In this document: positions 19,265 to 29,159 of the stretch, piece after piece
How positions within the stretch are numbered: the stretch's first letter is position 1
How the letters are laid out: each line of letters starts with the position of its first letter
Assembly (NCBI GenBank): GCA_009829735.1
Contig: CM020618.1
Coordinates: 9,887,119 to 9,951,118, forward strand
Reading direction: 5' to 3'
DNA from: Pyropia yezoensis
Lineage: Eukaryota > Rhodophyta > Bangiophyceae > Bangiales > Bangiaceae
Length of the DNA stretch: 64,000 nt
Position numbers and translations under genes: made by a program
Notes under the pieces: generated by a model
What the model was told of the DNA's origin: nothing
The model's database searches: none
What the model saw: only the letters and a program-made list of their open reading frames with translations

Positions 19265-20834
19265 GGCCGCCCGTCCGCCCGCCCGCCCACCCGCCCGGCC
19301 AGCACACCCCCTTCACACCCGCCGCTCCGTCTGCCGCTGCCGCCGCGCGCGCCGCCGCCGCCGCAGGCCCTGCCGAAGACGTCGCCGCCCTCGGCCACCG
19401 CCGCGGCTGCCCGCGCCTCGGCCAGCACCCTCCGCGGTCGGGGAGGGGACGGGGGCTTGGGCAAGGGGCTGGGGATCCGCGCAAACCAGTGGCGCCACCC
19501 GACGGACCGTGTGGCCCACACCGGGCGGGTCTGGAAGAGGGGGACGGGCGGGGAGCGGGGCTGGAAGAGGCGGGAGCGCGGAGAAGGAGGGCGGATGGGG
19601 GGAGGAGGAGGGGACGACCGCCTCGGAGTGGCGGGTGGGGGGGGGGGCAGCGGCGGGGGTGGGCATAAATAGCGGGGGGGGGCGGCCGCCCCCCATCCAC
19701 CAAGCGGAGGAGGCGGGGTGGGGGGTTTTCCGAGTGGAAGCTGCCGAGGTCGAAGAGTTTCCATCCAAGATCGCGTTGCCCGTAGGTACCTATCCAACAG
19801 GCCTGGGTCCGCTCTCGTTTTTGGCGACGCTGTCGCGCGGCGGCCACGATCGCGTGCGCGGGGGCAGTCGTAGGTAGCGGCAATGGCCCGAAAGGTCGGT
19901 GGACCAGGGCGGGTGGGGCTGCCGTAGCCATTGCCAGGGGTTGACGGGTGCCATCCGGGCTTCTCCCAGCCCAAGAGGGTCAACCCCCCACACAGGCGCA
20001 GCGCGGCGGGCACAGCCGTCGTTACCGTCCCCCTCCACCACCCCCACGTGCGGGGTGGGCATGAAAAAAAAAAAATAGAACCCCTTGCCTTGCATTCTAT
20101 TCCATGCCCATACAGTACTCGTGTTGGGTTTGCGTTCGTGCCTCATGGACGACTGCGAACGCCTCTACCCGTAGCGTCTCCCTCCCGTGACCAAGCACGT
20201 GGGGAGCAGCGGCAGCCGCCACGGCCGTGCAGGGCACATGCAAACTGAGCATCCTAGTCGACCGGGCGGCGGCTTGATGCCGCACCGTGATGCGAGGGGG
20301 GGTGAAGGGAGGAGGGAGGGGAAGACGATTGTACGCAGCGGCTTGCCCGTCTGTGGTGGCCGCAGCAAGCCTCTGTGGCTCCTCACTGGCTCGGTCAGGT
20401 CGCTGCTCGGGCGTCATGGTCCCGTCCCCTCCCCCCCCCCACCCCCCCCCCTGCAGCCCCCTCCAGCCCTCAGCAAGCCTCTGTGGCTCCTCTCGCCAGC
20501 TCGGCTTGCGGTGCACGGCCTTGTGTCGTCCCTCCCCCCCCCCCCTCACCCAAGGAGGAACATTGAGGTCCTCGGCGGCGCCGTGCAGGGGGGGGGGGGG
20601 GGGGGGGAAGGGGCGGTGCCTCCCTCCCTCTTCCCGAGGGCACTCACTGTACGTGCACCTCTCCGCCGGACAGTGCAACCAGGGAGGAGGAGACATGAAG
20701 GACACCACAACGACTGTTGGGGGAGCTTGGGGGGGGGCGAAGGCAGGCGGTGCAACCAGCGGAAGGTGGGCTGCTGCTCGATCACCTCCCTCCTCCCCCC
20801 CCCCGCCCCCATCTCCTCCCTATCCCCCCCTCAG
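19265..20834. other. Intergenic: P5CDH upstream region and low-complexity DNA
   Basis: GC-rich sequence with long C and G runs. Bases 20363-20384 (cagcaagcctctgtggctcctc) recur exactly at 20471-20492, a 108-bp-offset direct repeat. Open frames here change strand and frame without a recognisable protein. Confidence 0.35.
20363..20492 (+). repeat. 22-bp direct repeat, 108 bp apart
   Basis: The copies at 20363-20384 and 20471-20492 are identical, and the sequence between them is C-rich. It looks like a small local duplication. Confidence 0.5.
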
Positions 20835-21876
20835 CGCCGCACGCCGGCCCCCGCCTTCAAACCGGGGCTGGTCAGCCCGCCCTGTCCCCCCACCCTCCCA
20901 TCGGCATCGTCCTTCCCCCTTCCCCACAACCACAACCGCGGGCGGCCACGCGCGGTGGGCGCACGCTGGCGGGGCGGCGGCGGCTGTCCCGGCCCTGCCG
21001 CAGCCCCCACCGCCACCCCCGGCGTTACAAGGGCGGCGGCTGCGGTAAGAAGGGGAGAGGTGGGTCGCGCCGCATCGACCCAAAGCTACGCTCGCCACAA
21101 GGACTGTGGCCAGCCCTGCCCGCCGCCCATCCCTCCTTCACCCGCTCTCCTCCCCCGCCCGCCCATCCCTATTCTCCCCTCCTCCTTCCGTCCTGACCCC
21201 CCGTCTCCCACTCTGCCACTCACCACCCTGCTCTCCCCCTCCCGCAGCAGTTATCCAACCACCATTGCCACCTCCGCCGTCGCTACCACCGCTGTGGCTG
21301 TCGGCGCCGCCGCCGCCGCTGTCGCCGCTGCCGTCGACCACCACCCGCCGCGGTGGCGACGGGCTCCGATAGCGTCGCCGTCGCTCTTTGTCCCCCCCGC
21401 CTGCCTCCCCCGCCACTAAGCGCCGACGTTTGTGCTGGCCAGCATCTGCAGCCAGCAGGTGTCGGAATTTGCGCAGGACCCCGCCGCACCACCCGTCGCG
21501 TGCGGGCCGGGGAGTGCCGCGGCCACCCCCGCCACCACCGTCGCTGCTGCCGCCGACTCTGCAGGCGCCACCGCCGACGCTGTGGCCACCGCCGACACCG
21601 CCGCCGTCGCTGAGGCCACGGCCACCGTCGTAGTGCGGGGAGCCGCCGCTCTGTGGTCGGGCGGCGGCAGCGGCAGCGAGTGCAGGGGAGCCGCCACCGT
21701 CGTCGCTGGGCGGCCACCACGTGGACTCGTGCACGAGTACCGGCGACGGTGCAACAGGTGAGGACACCCCCGTCGGTGGCCGCGACGGCGGTGGTGGCAG
21801 CGGCGGCGGCGTCGATGGTGCCCAGACCGCCGCAACGTCCCGCTTCAGCGTCCATGCGGGTGCTGCCTGGCGGTAA
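20835..21876 (+). CDS. Unresolved multi-exon gene candidate (Ala/Pro-rich protein)
   Basis: Codon-like GC3 bias and splice-like signals suggest a plus-strand gene, but the model is incomplete. A possible exon 20835-21044 follows a long pyrimidine tract ending tcag and stops at a strong donor (gcg/GTAAGA at 21045). A 203-bp, almost pure pyrimidine intron-like stretch ends gcag at 21247, and the next open stretch (SYPTTIATSAVATTAVAV onward) joins in phase. A TAA at 21417-21419 interrupts that frame. Beyond it the same frame continues in coding-like sequence (VLASICSQQVSEFAQDP onward) to another donor-like site (aacag/GTGAGG at 21758) and a possible end at 21874-21876. The minus strand also reads coding-like here (RYRSPSPPRR, resembling an SR protein), so even the strand is uncertain. 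No family recognised. Confidence 0.25.
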
Positions 21877-22240
21877 CGCTGCGACGGCAACGGCAACGAA
21901 GGCAACGGAAGCGGCGACGGCGGCGACGGCAGCGGCAACGGCGGCAGCGGCGGTGGCGGCAGCGTCGGGTGTGGTGGCAGCGGCGGGCGGGCGGCTGTCC
22001 ACCGCAGCCATCACCGCTCCGCCGCTGGCAGCTGCGTCTGCAGACGCAGGCGCGTCCGCCCGGCCCTCCCCGCCGGCGCTGCTGTCGCCGCCGGCGCACA
22101 CCGCCGCCGGCGCTGCCGCGGTCACGGCGGCTTTGGGGGGGCGGCGGCGCGGGGCGTGGTGGCTGCGGCGGCGGCGGCGGCGGCGCGATGATGCAGCAAA
22201 TGAACGGGCACAGCAGCGGCGGCTGTCCAACGATCCGGCG

Positions 22241-22241
<1 letters not shown>

Positions 22242-22276
<35 letters not shown>
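22242..22276 (+). repeat. Poly-G run, 35 bases
   Basis: Uninterrupted G run. Its length is likely to be unreliable in the assembly and polymorphic in nature. Confidence 0.7.
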
Positions 22277-22278
<2 letters not shown>

Positions 22279-22619
22279 CGGGACGACCCCACGCCAGGCC
22301 GACGCGCCACAGAGGGCGGCTGCCGACAGAGGGTCCCCCGCGGGGCGGCGGCGGCGCACGTCCCGCGGGGGTCAGCCGCTGGCGGCGCCCTCCACCCCGG
22401 CCAGCGGGTCCCCTCACTGGGTCCGTACCGAGACGGCGGCGGCGCTGCTTGTCCGCCCGCCCGCCACAACGCCAAGGGCGTCTGCTGCCGCCGTCGCCGC
22501 CCCAACCACCGCCGTTGCTGCCGCCACCAGCGCAACGCCCACCCCGAGCGGCTCTGCTCGCCTTCTTTTTCTTCTGTTGGCTGTGTGCGTGTTCCCGCTT
22601 GTACGTAGGCTGCGTCCGT

Positions 22620-22650
22620 CCCCCCCCCCCCCCCCCCCCCCCCCCTCCCA

Positions 22651-22679
<29 letters not shown>
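22620..22679 (+). repeat. Two adjacent poly-C runs
   Basis: 26 C, then tccca, then 29 C. Long single-strand C/G asymmetry of this kind can form G-quadruplexes on the other strand. Confidence 0.7.
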
Positions 22680-22681
<2 letters not shown>

Positions 22682-23735
22682 CACCGAACCACCCAACGGG
22701 GGCGCCGCGGCCACGCGCCGGGGCCGCCGTCCCCCCCGCCCCCCCCCCCCCCCCCCGCCGTTCCACCGTGTCTGCGCACGCGGGGGGAAGGCGCTCGTCT
22801 GCTCAGCGGCGTGTTCCGGGCAACAGTGGGGAGGCGGGCGAGGCGGGCGTCTGGGTGCGGGCAGGCACCCCCAGGTGTGCACGCGGCGACGACCGTGCGG
22901 CCATGGCACGGCAGGGAGGAGGGGGGGGGCCCCGGGGGGGGCGGGGGGTTGTAAGGGACCGCCCTCGCTGCAGCTCCCGCCGGGGGGTGCAGACGAGCGT
23001 CGTTTCCACCCCCCACCCCCCCCCCCCCCCTCAGCGAGATTTTGATCAATGGGTAGACGATGGATTCGTAGGGTATGGACAGTACATACATACATGAGTG
23101 CCTTCCCGGTGGGGGGATCCATGCGCCGCGTATCCAATGAATGCCGATCTCTGGCGCCTGCCGACCGCTCTTGGCAATGCCAGTGGGGGGGGGCCCCCGC
23201 GGCGCCGGGGGGGTGCAGGCAGCCACCCATTGGCAGAGGCTGGCCGGTGGGTGGCTCCTGGCCACACCCCGTCTCTCCCCCCTCACCGCTGCAGACCCTC
23301 CCGCGGTGAGAGCGGCACGACACGGTGGGATGGGAATGGGGAGGAGAAAGCGAGAACAAAAAGAGGAGCAGACCCTGCTCTGTTTGGTGAGAGGCCATCG
23401 GCCAACCTGGCCTGCCAGTCGGGCCGGGGCGGGGCGGCGCCAGCCACGGTGGCCCGCCGCCCACAGTGGCAGTGGGCGGCCCACTGCAGTGCCGCGCGCC
23501 GCCGCTGGGGGGGGGGGGATGGGCGCGCCCGCCAGCTGGCACGGATCCCCCGGCGGGGCGCCGCCACGCGCGCGCCGGGGTCCCCCCCCCACTGCCCTCC
23601 CCCCCGCCCACGTGCCCCTTTGTCAGCGTGGGTGGTGCGCGCCCGCAACCGCCGCGGCGGCACGAGGGGGTGGCTGCTGCTCTGCTCTTTTCCGGCTGCT
23701 CCCCAACGTGTTGCTGTCGCCCGCCCCTCCCTCCC

Positions 23736-23736
<1 letters not shown>

Positions 23737-23779
<43 letters not shown>

Positions 23780-23853
23780 CCCCCCCGGCTCACCCCACTG
23801 CCGCTGGGGGGGGTCTTTCTTTCTTCTGTTTTTTTTTTTTTTCCCCTGCCGCC
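23737..23853 (+). promoter_or_regulatory. 42-base poly-C and pyrimidine leader before the FBPase-like gene
   Basis: A C run at 23737-23778 is followed by a T-rich pyrimidine stretch (ctttctttcttc and then about 14 T) ending at gccgccATGAG. It matches the pyrimidine-rich leader seen before other genes in the window. Its promoter role is inferred. Confidence 0.4.
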
Positions 23854-25614
23854 ATGAGCCTCACCGCTGGCATGACGGGGCTGAGCCTGCACGTCACGCA
23901 GCCGACCCGCGGCCGCATCGCGTCGGTCCCTGCGAGCCCCGCTGGTGGGGTGGCCGCCGCCGCCGCCGGCGGGGGCGGAGCCGAGCCCCGCACCCCCCGG
24001 CCGGCCGCGGGGGGGGGCGCCGCCACCCCCGGCGGCGTGGTGGGCGCGTCCCCCGCCGGGAGCGTCGTCTTTGGGCAGGGCCCCAGCGGAGGGGGGGGGG
24101 GGAGCGGGGCGGCTACGGTCTTCCCGTCGCACGTCCGCCGCGCGCTGCGGCGGCGGCCGACGGACGTTACGGGGGAGCTGGTGCGGCTGCTGGACGACCT
24201 CTCCACGTGCACCCACACGCTGTCCAAGTACGTGGCGGAGGTGAACAACGCGCAGGTGCGGATCCACAAGAAGCCGCCGCGGGGCGCGGGCGGCAGGGGC
24301 GGTGGCGGGGGGGGGGGGGGGGGGGGGGGGGGCGCCCCGGGTGGTGCCGACAGCGTCGATGGAGGGGGGAGCCCGACAGACGGCGGCGGCCCGGGCTGCT
24401 CCTCCGTGTCTATGAACGCGCAGGTGGGGCGGGGAGAGGTGCAATCGTTGCTGGACGATGTGGGGGACCTGGCAGGCGGTGATGGGGAGGCGGAGGGGGA
24501 GTTTGGCGGCCGCCTCGTCGAGCCCGAGGGCAAAGACGTTGACGATGAGGAGGAGGAGGCGGCCGTGCGGGACACGGCCGCCCTGCAGGCGCAAGGGGCG
24601 GCCACGCCGGGGGGGCTCAGCGGGCTCGCCACGGCCGCCGCCGCCGCCGCTAGCCCCGAGGATGGGAGGCGCGGCGGGCCCGGGTCCCCCGCCGAGGACA
24701 CCCACCCGCCCGTGCTGAGCAGCGAGTTCGCAACGCACCTGCTGTGGCGGTCCCTCTCTCACGATGGGTACGCGTGCATTATGCTCGAGGCGGGCAGGGA
24801 GACGCCCCTGGTGTTCCCGCCAGACGTCCCCACCGGCGCCTATTGCGTGTTCCTGTCTGCGCTGGACTTTGATGACGCCGGCGGGGAGCGGGAGCAGGGC
24901 GTCGTTGGCACCATCTGGTCCGTCTACAAGCGCAACTCCCCAACCGGCACCCGTGGGCGGTACGTGGACCTGCAGCAGCAGGCGGCCAACCAGGTGGCTG
25001 CAGGCTACTGCGCCTACTCGTCGGCAACGACACTCATGTATACGCTGGGTGGGGGCGAAGCGGGCCTCGGCCCGCCTGGCGTCTACTCGTTTGTGCTGCA
25101 CCCGGTGGCGACCCAGTACTTCCTCCAGTCCCCGCAACGGTTCCGGTTGGACGACCCCTCGCCGGTGGCGCTGCCCGCCCGCCAGGGTGACAAGGATGAC
25201 GCGGACGCACAGGCCCGCCCCCGCCGCTGCGGCGGCGTGTATGGCAGCCGGCGGCTCATCTCTCGGTCGCGGTCGCCGCTGGCGCGCGCTCTCCACCGCT
25301 ACGTCGCGCGCAGCGGGAGCAGTTGCTATTCGCATGGCACGCTCATTGCCGACGCGCACGCCGCGCTGATGACCCGCGGGGTGGTTGTCGCCCCGTCGAC
25401 GCAGCTGCTGTGCGAGGCGGCACCGCTGGCGCTCATCGTTGAGCACGCAGGCGGCCGTGCGACCGACGGGTATGGGCGACGGGTGCTGGACATGGGGGTG
25501 ACCGATGACGCCCACCTGACGACTGGGTTCCTGGCGGGGCCCGCAGACGTGGTGGACACTATTGAGAAGATGGTTGTGGAGGAGATGCGGAGAGACGAGA
25601 CGGAGGGTCGGTAA
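23854..25614 (+). CDS. Fructose-1,6-bisphosphatase-like protein with a degenerate metal site
   Basis: 586 residues, single exon, starting at ATG 23854 after the pyrimidine leader. The FBPase/SBPase fold is recognisable: TGELVRLLDDLSTCTHTL (family N-terminal helices), VVGTIWSVYKR (family GTIF.IY), YSFVLHPVATQYFL, CYSHGTLIADAHAAL (family Y.GS.VADVHR) and LLCEAAPLALIVEHAGG (family YE..P.A...EQAGG, keeping Glu521). The two metal-binding motifs are altered. Where active enzymes have VVFDPLDGSSNID this protein has CVFLSALDFDD (residues 331-341), and the SEE element is replaced by MLEAGRETP. Gly- and acid-rich inserts split the N-terminal domain. It is therefore probably not an ordinary Calvin-cycle or gluconeogenic FBPase. 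It may be a regulatory pseudoenzyme or have another substrate. There is no clear plastid transit peptide. Confidence 0.78.
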   Translation: MSLTAGMTGLSLHVTQPTRGRIASVPASPAGGVAAAAAGGGGAEPRTPRPAAGGGAATPGGVVGASPAGSVVFGQGPSGGGGGSGAATVFPSHVRRALRRRPTDVTGELVRLLDDLSTCTHTLSKYVAEVNNAQVRIHKKPPRGAGGRGGGGGGGGGGGGAPGGADSVDGGGSPTDGGGPGCSSVSMNAQVGRGEVQSLLDDVGDLAGGDGEAEGEFGGRLVEPEGKDVDDEEEEAAVRDTAALQAQGAATPGGLSGLATAAAAAASPEDGRRGGPGSPAEDTHPPVLSSEFATHLLWRSLSHDGYACIMLEAGRETPLVFPPDVPTGAYCVFLSALDFDDAGGEREQGVVGTIWSVYKRNSPTGTRGRYVDLQQQAANQVAAGYCAYSSATTLMYTLGGGEAGLGPPGVYSFVLHPVATQYFLQSPQRFRLDDPSPVALPARQGDKDDADAQARPRRCGGVYGSRRLISRSRSPLARALHRYVARSGSSCYSHGTLIADAHAALMTRGVVVAPSTQLLCEAAPLALIVEHAGGRATDGYGRRVLDMGVTDDAHLTTGFLAGPADVVDTIEKMVVEEMRRDETEGR

Positions 25615-26583
25615 CGGCCCTGTGGAGGTGTGAGACGTTGAGGTGTGGAGTCGGTGGAGGTGGTTGTGATGTGGGGCACACGCACTCTTCCAGACCGAAC
25701 GGGAACAGGGATTGAGGTTGAGAGGGCGGTGCTGGACCGAGGCGGCTGGTGGCGCGTGTATGGAGGGAAGGCTAGTAGGCACTCCGACTTGGGCTTGGCT
25801 GCTGGTGACAGTGACTGTCCCCGCTGACTGGGGCTATGGTGCCCTGTTGGCCTGCCATGATGGCGGCGGTGGCAAGCGCTCCGTGCCAAGCCGTCCTCCC
25901 TCTTGTTTGTCTGTCGTCCACGGGAGCGCGCACTCTACCCCTCTCGCCTCGAATATTCTATCCACTGCTGTTTCCCTGCGGCGCCGGCAGACCTGCAGAC
26001 TGGCTGGCCTAACGATAGGTTTACTAAAGTGCTCGGACGCCACCACCCTAAAACACGGGCAGGGTGGAGGGCGGTGCGGTGATGGGATGGGTGTTGTGGA
26101 TTGAAATGGGTCGAGGTCGCGCACGAGCCTCGTCTGCGAGTCCAGAAACTGTGTCCATGCTCTCTGTCCTTCCAGATCCGTAGCTGCTAAGCGTGTGATT
26201 TGCCCCGAATGCGGCCGCACCCGCGGCCGCCTCCTCCGTCCCGCTGCTTCTTTACATCTGACGCCGCTTTCCTCCGGCGACCCTCGGGGATGCGGCGTCG
26301 TTTCGCCGTCGTCGGCGACCGCCAGGGGCCCCGGAGCCGGAAGGCTGCGGGCCATCATCGCCCCTGGCCAGGGAACGACCTCGTCCCCTGCCTACGAATG
26401 CCCTGCCGGCAGTTGGTGAGTGCCATAACCGCCACCCCCACCCGGGCGCACGCGCCGCCTACTAGCGTCTACGTGCAGTTTGCCCCTTCCGCGCCACCAG
26501 CAACCCCTTCGCGAGCAGTTGGCCCTCACGGCTGCACCTCCTCCTATCCTCCGCACATGTCGTGGAGAATCAAGACGTGGCAA
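25615..26583. other. Convergent intergenic region
   Basis: About 970 bp between the 3' ends of the FBPase-like and sulfotransferase genes. It is moderately AT-rich at 25930-26110. Nothing coding recognised. Confidence 0.4.
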
Positions 26584-27912
26584 TCATGCCCCCCCCCCCG
26601 ACACCGCCCCCCACGCAGCCATGTCCTCAAAGGTAGAGCCAAACGCCGCCACGTCGGCGGCGTAGTAGCGCCCAATCGCCGCCCGGCAAGACGGCTCGGG
26701 GGTCACCCCGGCCGCCTCTGCGGCGGCCGCGTCGGCCGCGCTCAGCGCCGACCGGGGAAGGTACCACGCGGCGGGCGGCGCGGCGCCCCGACGCGCATTG
26801 ATGACCCGGTTGACATAACGGGGAAGGGGCGCCAGCCCGGCGTCCCGCCGCGCGTTGATGGCGTCAATGACGGCGTTGAGGTGGACGTCAATCCCTTCGG
26901 AGCGGCCCACATAGTCGACCCAGCACTCGCCCGTCGGGGTGCACAGGCGGGGGAGCTGCGGCCCCCAGTGCTCGTTGGTGCCCCGCACGGTCGGGGGTGG
27001 CCCGCCGCGCTCGACCACCCCCGCCGCTGCCTCGCCGCCAGACCGGAAGCAGTCGCGGTGCGTGTCGGGGTCGGCGCACCAGGCGGCCCAGCTGATGCCC
27101 GCCGCGCGACCCATACGGCAAAAAGAGTAGGTGCTAACGGCCCGCGCCCACACGTTGCGGGTGTGGGAAAAGACGTAGTAGTTGGCAAACTTTGACCTCG
27201 GCACATTCTTGCACGGCGTGTAGCGGGCGTGCGTGTCGCGGAAGTTCAGCAGCGGGGTGGTGCAGTTCGAGTCTGGCGCGTCGGCAGCCCCGCGGGTGCC
27301 ACAGAGGGAGTTCATGAGGTAGGCGCGAGTGGTCTGGCTCCCCGCCTTGTGCACAATGATGTAAATGAAGCGGTAGATATCCGACACAACGCAGGAAACG
27401 CCCGGGTGAGTGCCAAGCTCGCCATGCCCGTCAAATGCGGGAGGGGCCCCCACCTCCGACACCACCTTGCGCACGGGCCCCAGCAGTGGGTAGGGTGGCG
27501 GCTGGGGGGCCGCCCCCGCCGCCGCGTCGACCGTGGTCGCCTGCGGCGGCTCCGCGGCTTGCGGGCGTGCCGACGGGGGCGCCTCGGCCTCGACGATGTG
27601 GGTGGCAGCGGGAGGTGCTTCTTGTGCCGCTGCGACAGGCGCCGACGGACCCGTGGGAGGCAGCGACAGTGGCACAGACGACAATGGCGGCGCTGATGAC
27701 GGCGCCGACGACGGCGCCGACGCAGCTGGCAGCGGGGCGGTAAGGGCGTGGTACACGCCCGCACCCCCAAGAAGCGCCAGCGTTGCCACCGCAATGGTGA
27801 AGGCGCCACGGATCGCTCGCCGGCGGCTGGCGGTGGTCGTGAAGCGGCGGGGGCTATACCCACCGGGGAGGGTGACGCCGTTGGCGCGCAGGGGCAGCAG
27901 CTTGTCCATCAT
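26584..27912 (-). CDS. Membrane-anchored sulfotransferase (Golgi carbohydrate sulfotransferase type)
   Basis: 442 residues, single exon, ATG at 27910-27912. The topology is type II: a basic cytoplasmic tail (RRFTTTASRRRAIRG), one membrane anchor at about residues 35-57, a Pro/Ala/Ser-rich stem to about residue 140, then the catalytic domain. The two PAPS-binding elements of the family can be seen: YIIVHKAGSQTTRAYL (residues 184-199, the 5'-phosphosulfate loop, family HIPKTGGTS) and YYVFSHTRNVWARAVSTY (245-262, the 3'-phosphate site, family F.F.RNPW.R.VS.Y). Such enzymes transfer sulfate from PAPS to sugars in the Golgi. In a red alga the natural targets would be cell-wall galactans such as porphyran, but the acceptor cannot be read from the sequence. 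The last part, with RYYAADVAAFG, matches the usual C-terminal YxxDxxxF element. Confidence 0.78.
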   Translation of the reverse strand: MMDKLLPLRANGVTLPGGYSPRRFTTTASRRRAIRGAFTIAVATLALLGGAGVYHALTAPLPAASAPSSAPSSAPPLSSVPLSLPPTGPSAPVAAAQEAPPAATHIVEAEAPPSARPQAAEPPQATTVDAAAGAAPQPPPYPLLGPVRKVVSEVGAPPAFDGHGELGTHPGVSCVVSDIYRFIYIIVHKAGSQTTRAYLMNSLCGTRGAADAPDSNCTTPLLNFRDTHARYTPCKNVPRSKFANYYVFSHTRNVWARAVSTYSFCRMGRAAGISWAAWCADPDTHRDCFRSGGEAAAGVVERGGPPPTVRGTNEHWGPQLPRLCTPTGECWVDYVGRSEGIDVHLNAVIDAINARRDAGLAPLPRYVNRVINARRGAAPPAAWYLPRSALSAADAAAAEAAGVTPEPSCRAAIGRYYAADVAAFGSTFEDMAAWGAVSGGGA

Positions 27913-29159
27913 GATGACACACCGGATCCGGGACGAGGAGAGATGGCGGGGAGGAGGGGGGGGGGAGAGCGGACGGTCGCGACGAGGTTGCTCGTTACAC
28001 GAGCAGTCCCAACAGACACCAAGTGCTCACCTGTATGCAAAGCCGACGCGCGCTTCTTGATGGAAGGTCGGTGCATAAGCACAAGTGCGGGCGCGGAGGG
28101 CTGAATAGGGGAGCAGCTGAGCCAGTACGCTGCACGTTCGCGGCACCCACGCCTGGTGGGAGGATGGGCGGGCACGCCCGACACGTGCTGTCAAGGGGTG
28201 CAGGTTCGCCAGTGAAAGGGGGACGCTGCTCGGTGGGGCCCGCTGCCGCGCGGTGGAGCACGGTGGAGCACCCCCTCCTGTCACAGGCAGGACTGTCACG
28301 CGGTCCACCACCACCACACCTTGCTTGCCAGTGGTGGACCACACCAGCCATGCTCTGAAAACCTTTCGCGCACCCCTTCGCCCAGTTTCCCGTGCGTCTG
28401 GCCCGATCTTCATTGTCATGCCACACCTGGCTTGTGGGCGCCCCTGGGCAGCACGCAACGCAACCGGAGCCACTTGAAAAAGCGGGACGCAGACAAGCAC
28501 CCCCACCGCCTTGCCCCGTGCGACGCGTCTGTACGAGATCCTCGACTGGTGGGCTGGACGGTTCGCCGTGTCGGGCCAGACTACACGCCCAAAGAGAGTC
28601 TCCTCCGATTGGAGGCCCCAGACGGAAGACCCACACCCCCTCATGGGCTCAACGTATAATGTTCCCTGGCCAAAGGAACGACGCGAGGGAGGGCCATCAC
28701 TAGCCATCACGCGGTCCCAGGTTGAATGGGGTGGCATTTGGTGGGACACGGGCCAGGGGCGGAACGGGGGCCAGCGAGGGCTGGCGTGTGTCAGGCATAG
28801 TGACAGGTCATGGTGAAATCGTGACAGTGCGATCCATCGGGCAGTCCATCGGAGACCACATAAATACTTCTTGTCTGCCTATCTCATCAATTGGCGCCGG
28901 TGAGCAAGCCTTTCGCCATCGTCCGCAATTGAACTCGTGTCGCGGGTCAAGACGCAGCACCGCATTGGCACCCCTGCCGCCGCTCACTATGAACTGGACC
29001 CTCCCCAGCTGTCGGGTCGTAGCGTGGCCGCCGACGGCCCATCATGGTGCCCAGCCCGACACCCCTGGCGCATGAGTGACCTTGGGAGGTGCTCACGCTC
29101 GGCAGCAGCCCGCTGGCCGTGCCAATGTGCCCGCCACCCTATGGCGGCGGCTGCCAACC
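27913..29159. other. Intergenic upstream of the sulfotransferase
   Basis: About 1.25 kb of mixed composition. A minus-strand frame at 28027-28749 is open for 240 codons, but its product resembles nothing known and shows no domain pattern, so it is not called. Confidence 0.35.

Larger units (their letters stand above)
21877..23736. other. Homopolymer-rich low-complexity region
   Basis: Contains a run of 35 G (22242-22276) and C runs of 26 (22620-22645) and 29 (22651-22679). Open frames on both strands are artefacts of triplet-like repeats. No protein recognised. Confidence 0.4.

Noticed and set aside
28027-28749. 240-codon minus-strand open frame
   Set aside because: No recognisable domain, composition unlike the genes here, and no leader resembling the other genes. 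Likely a chance frame.
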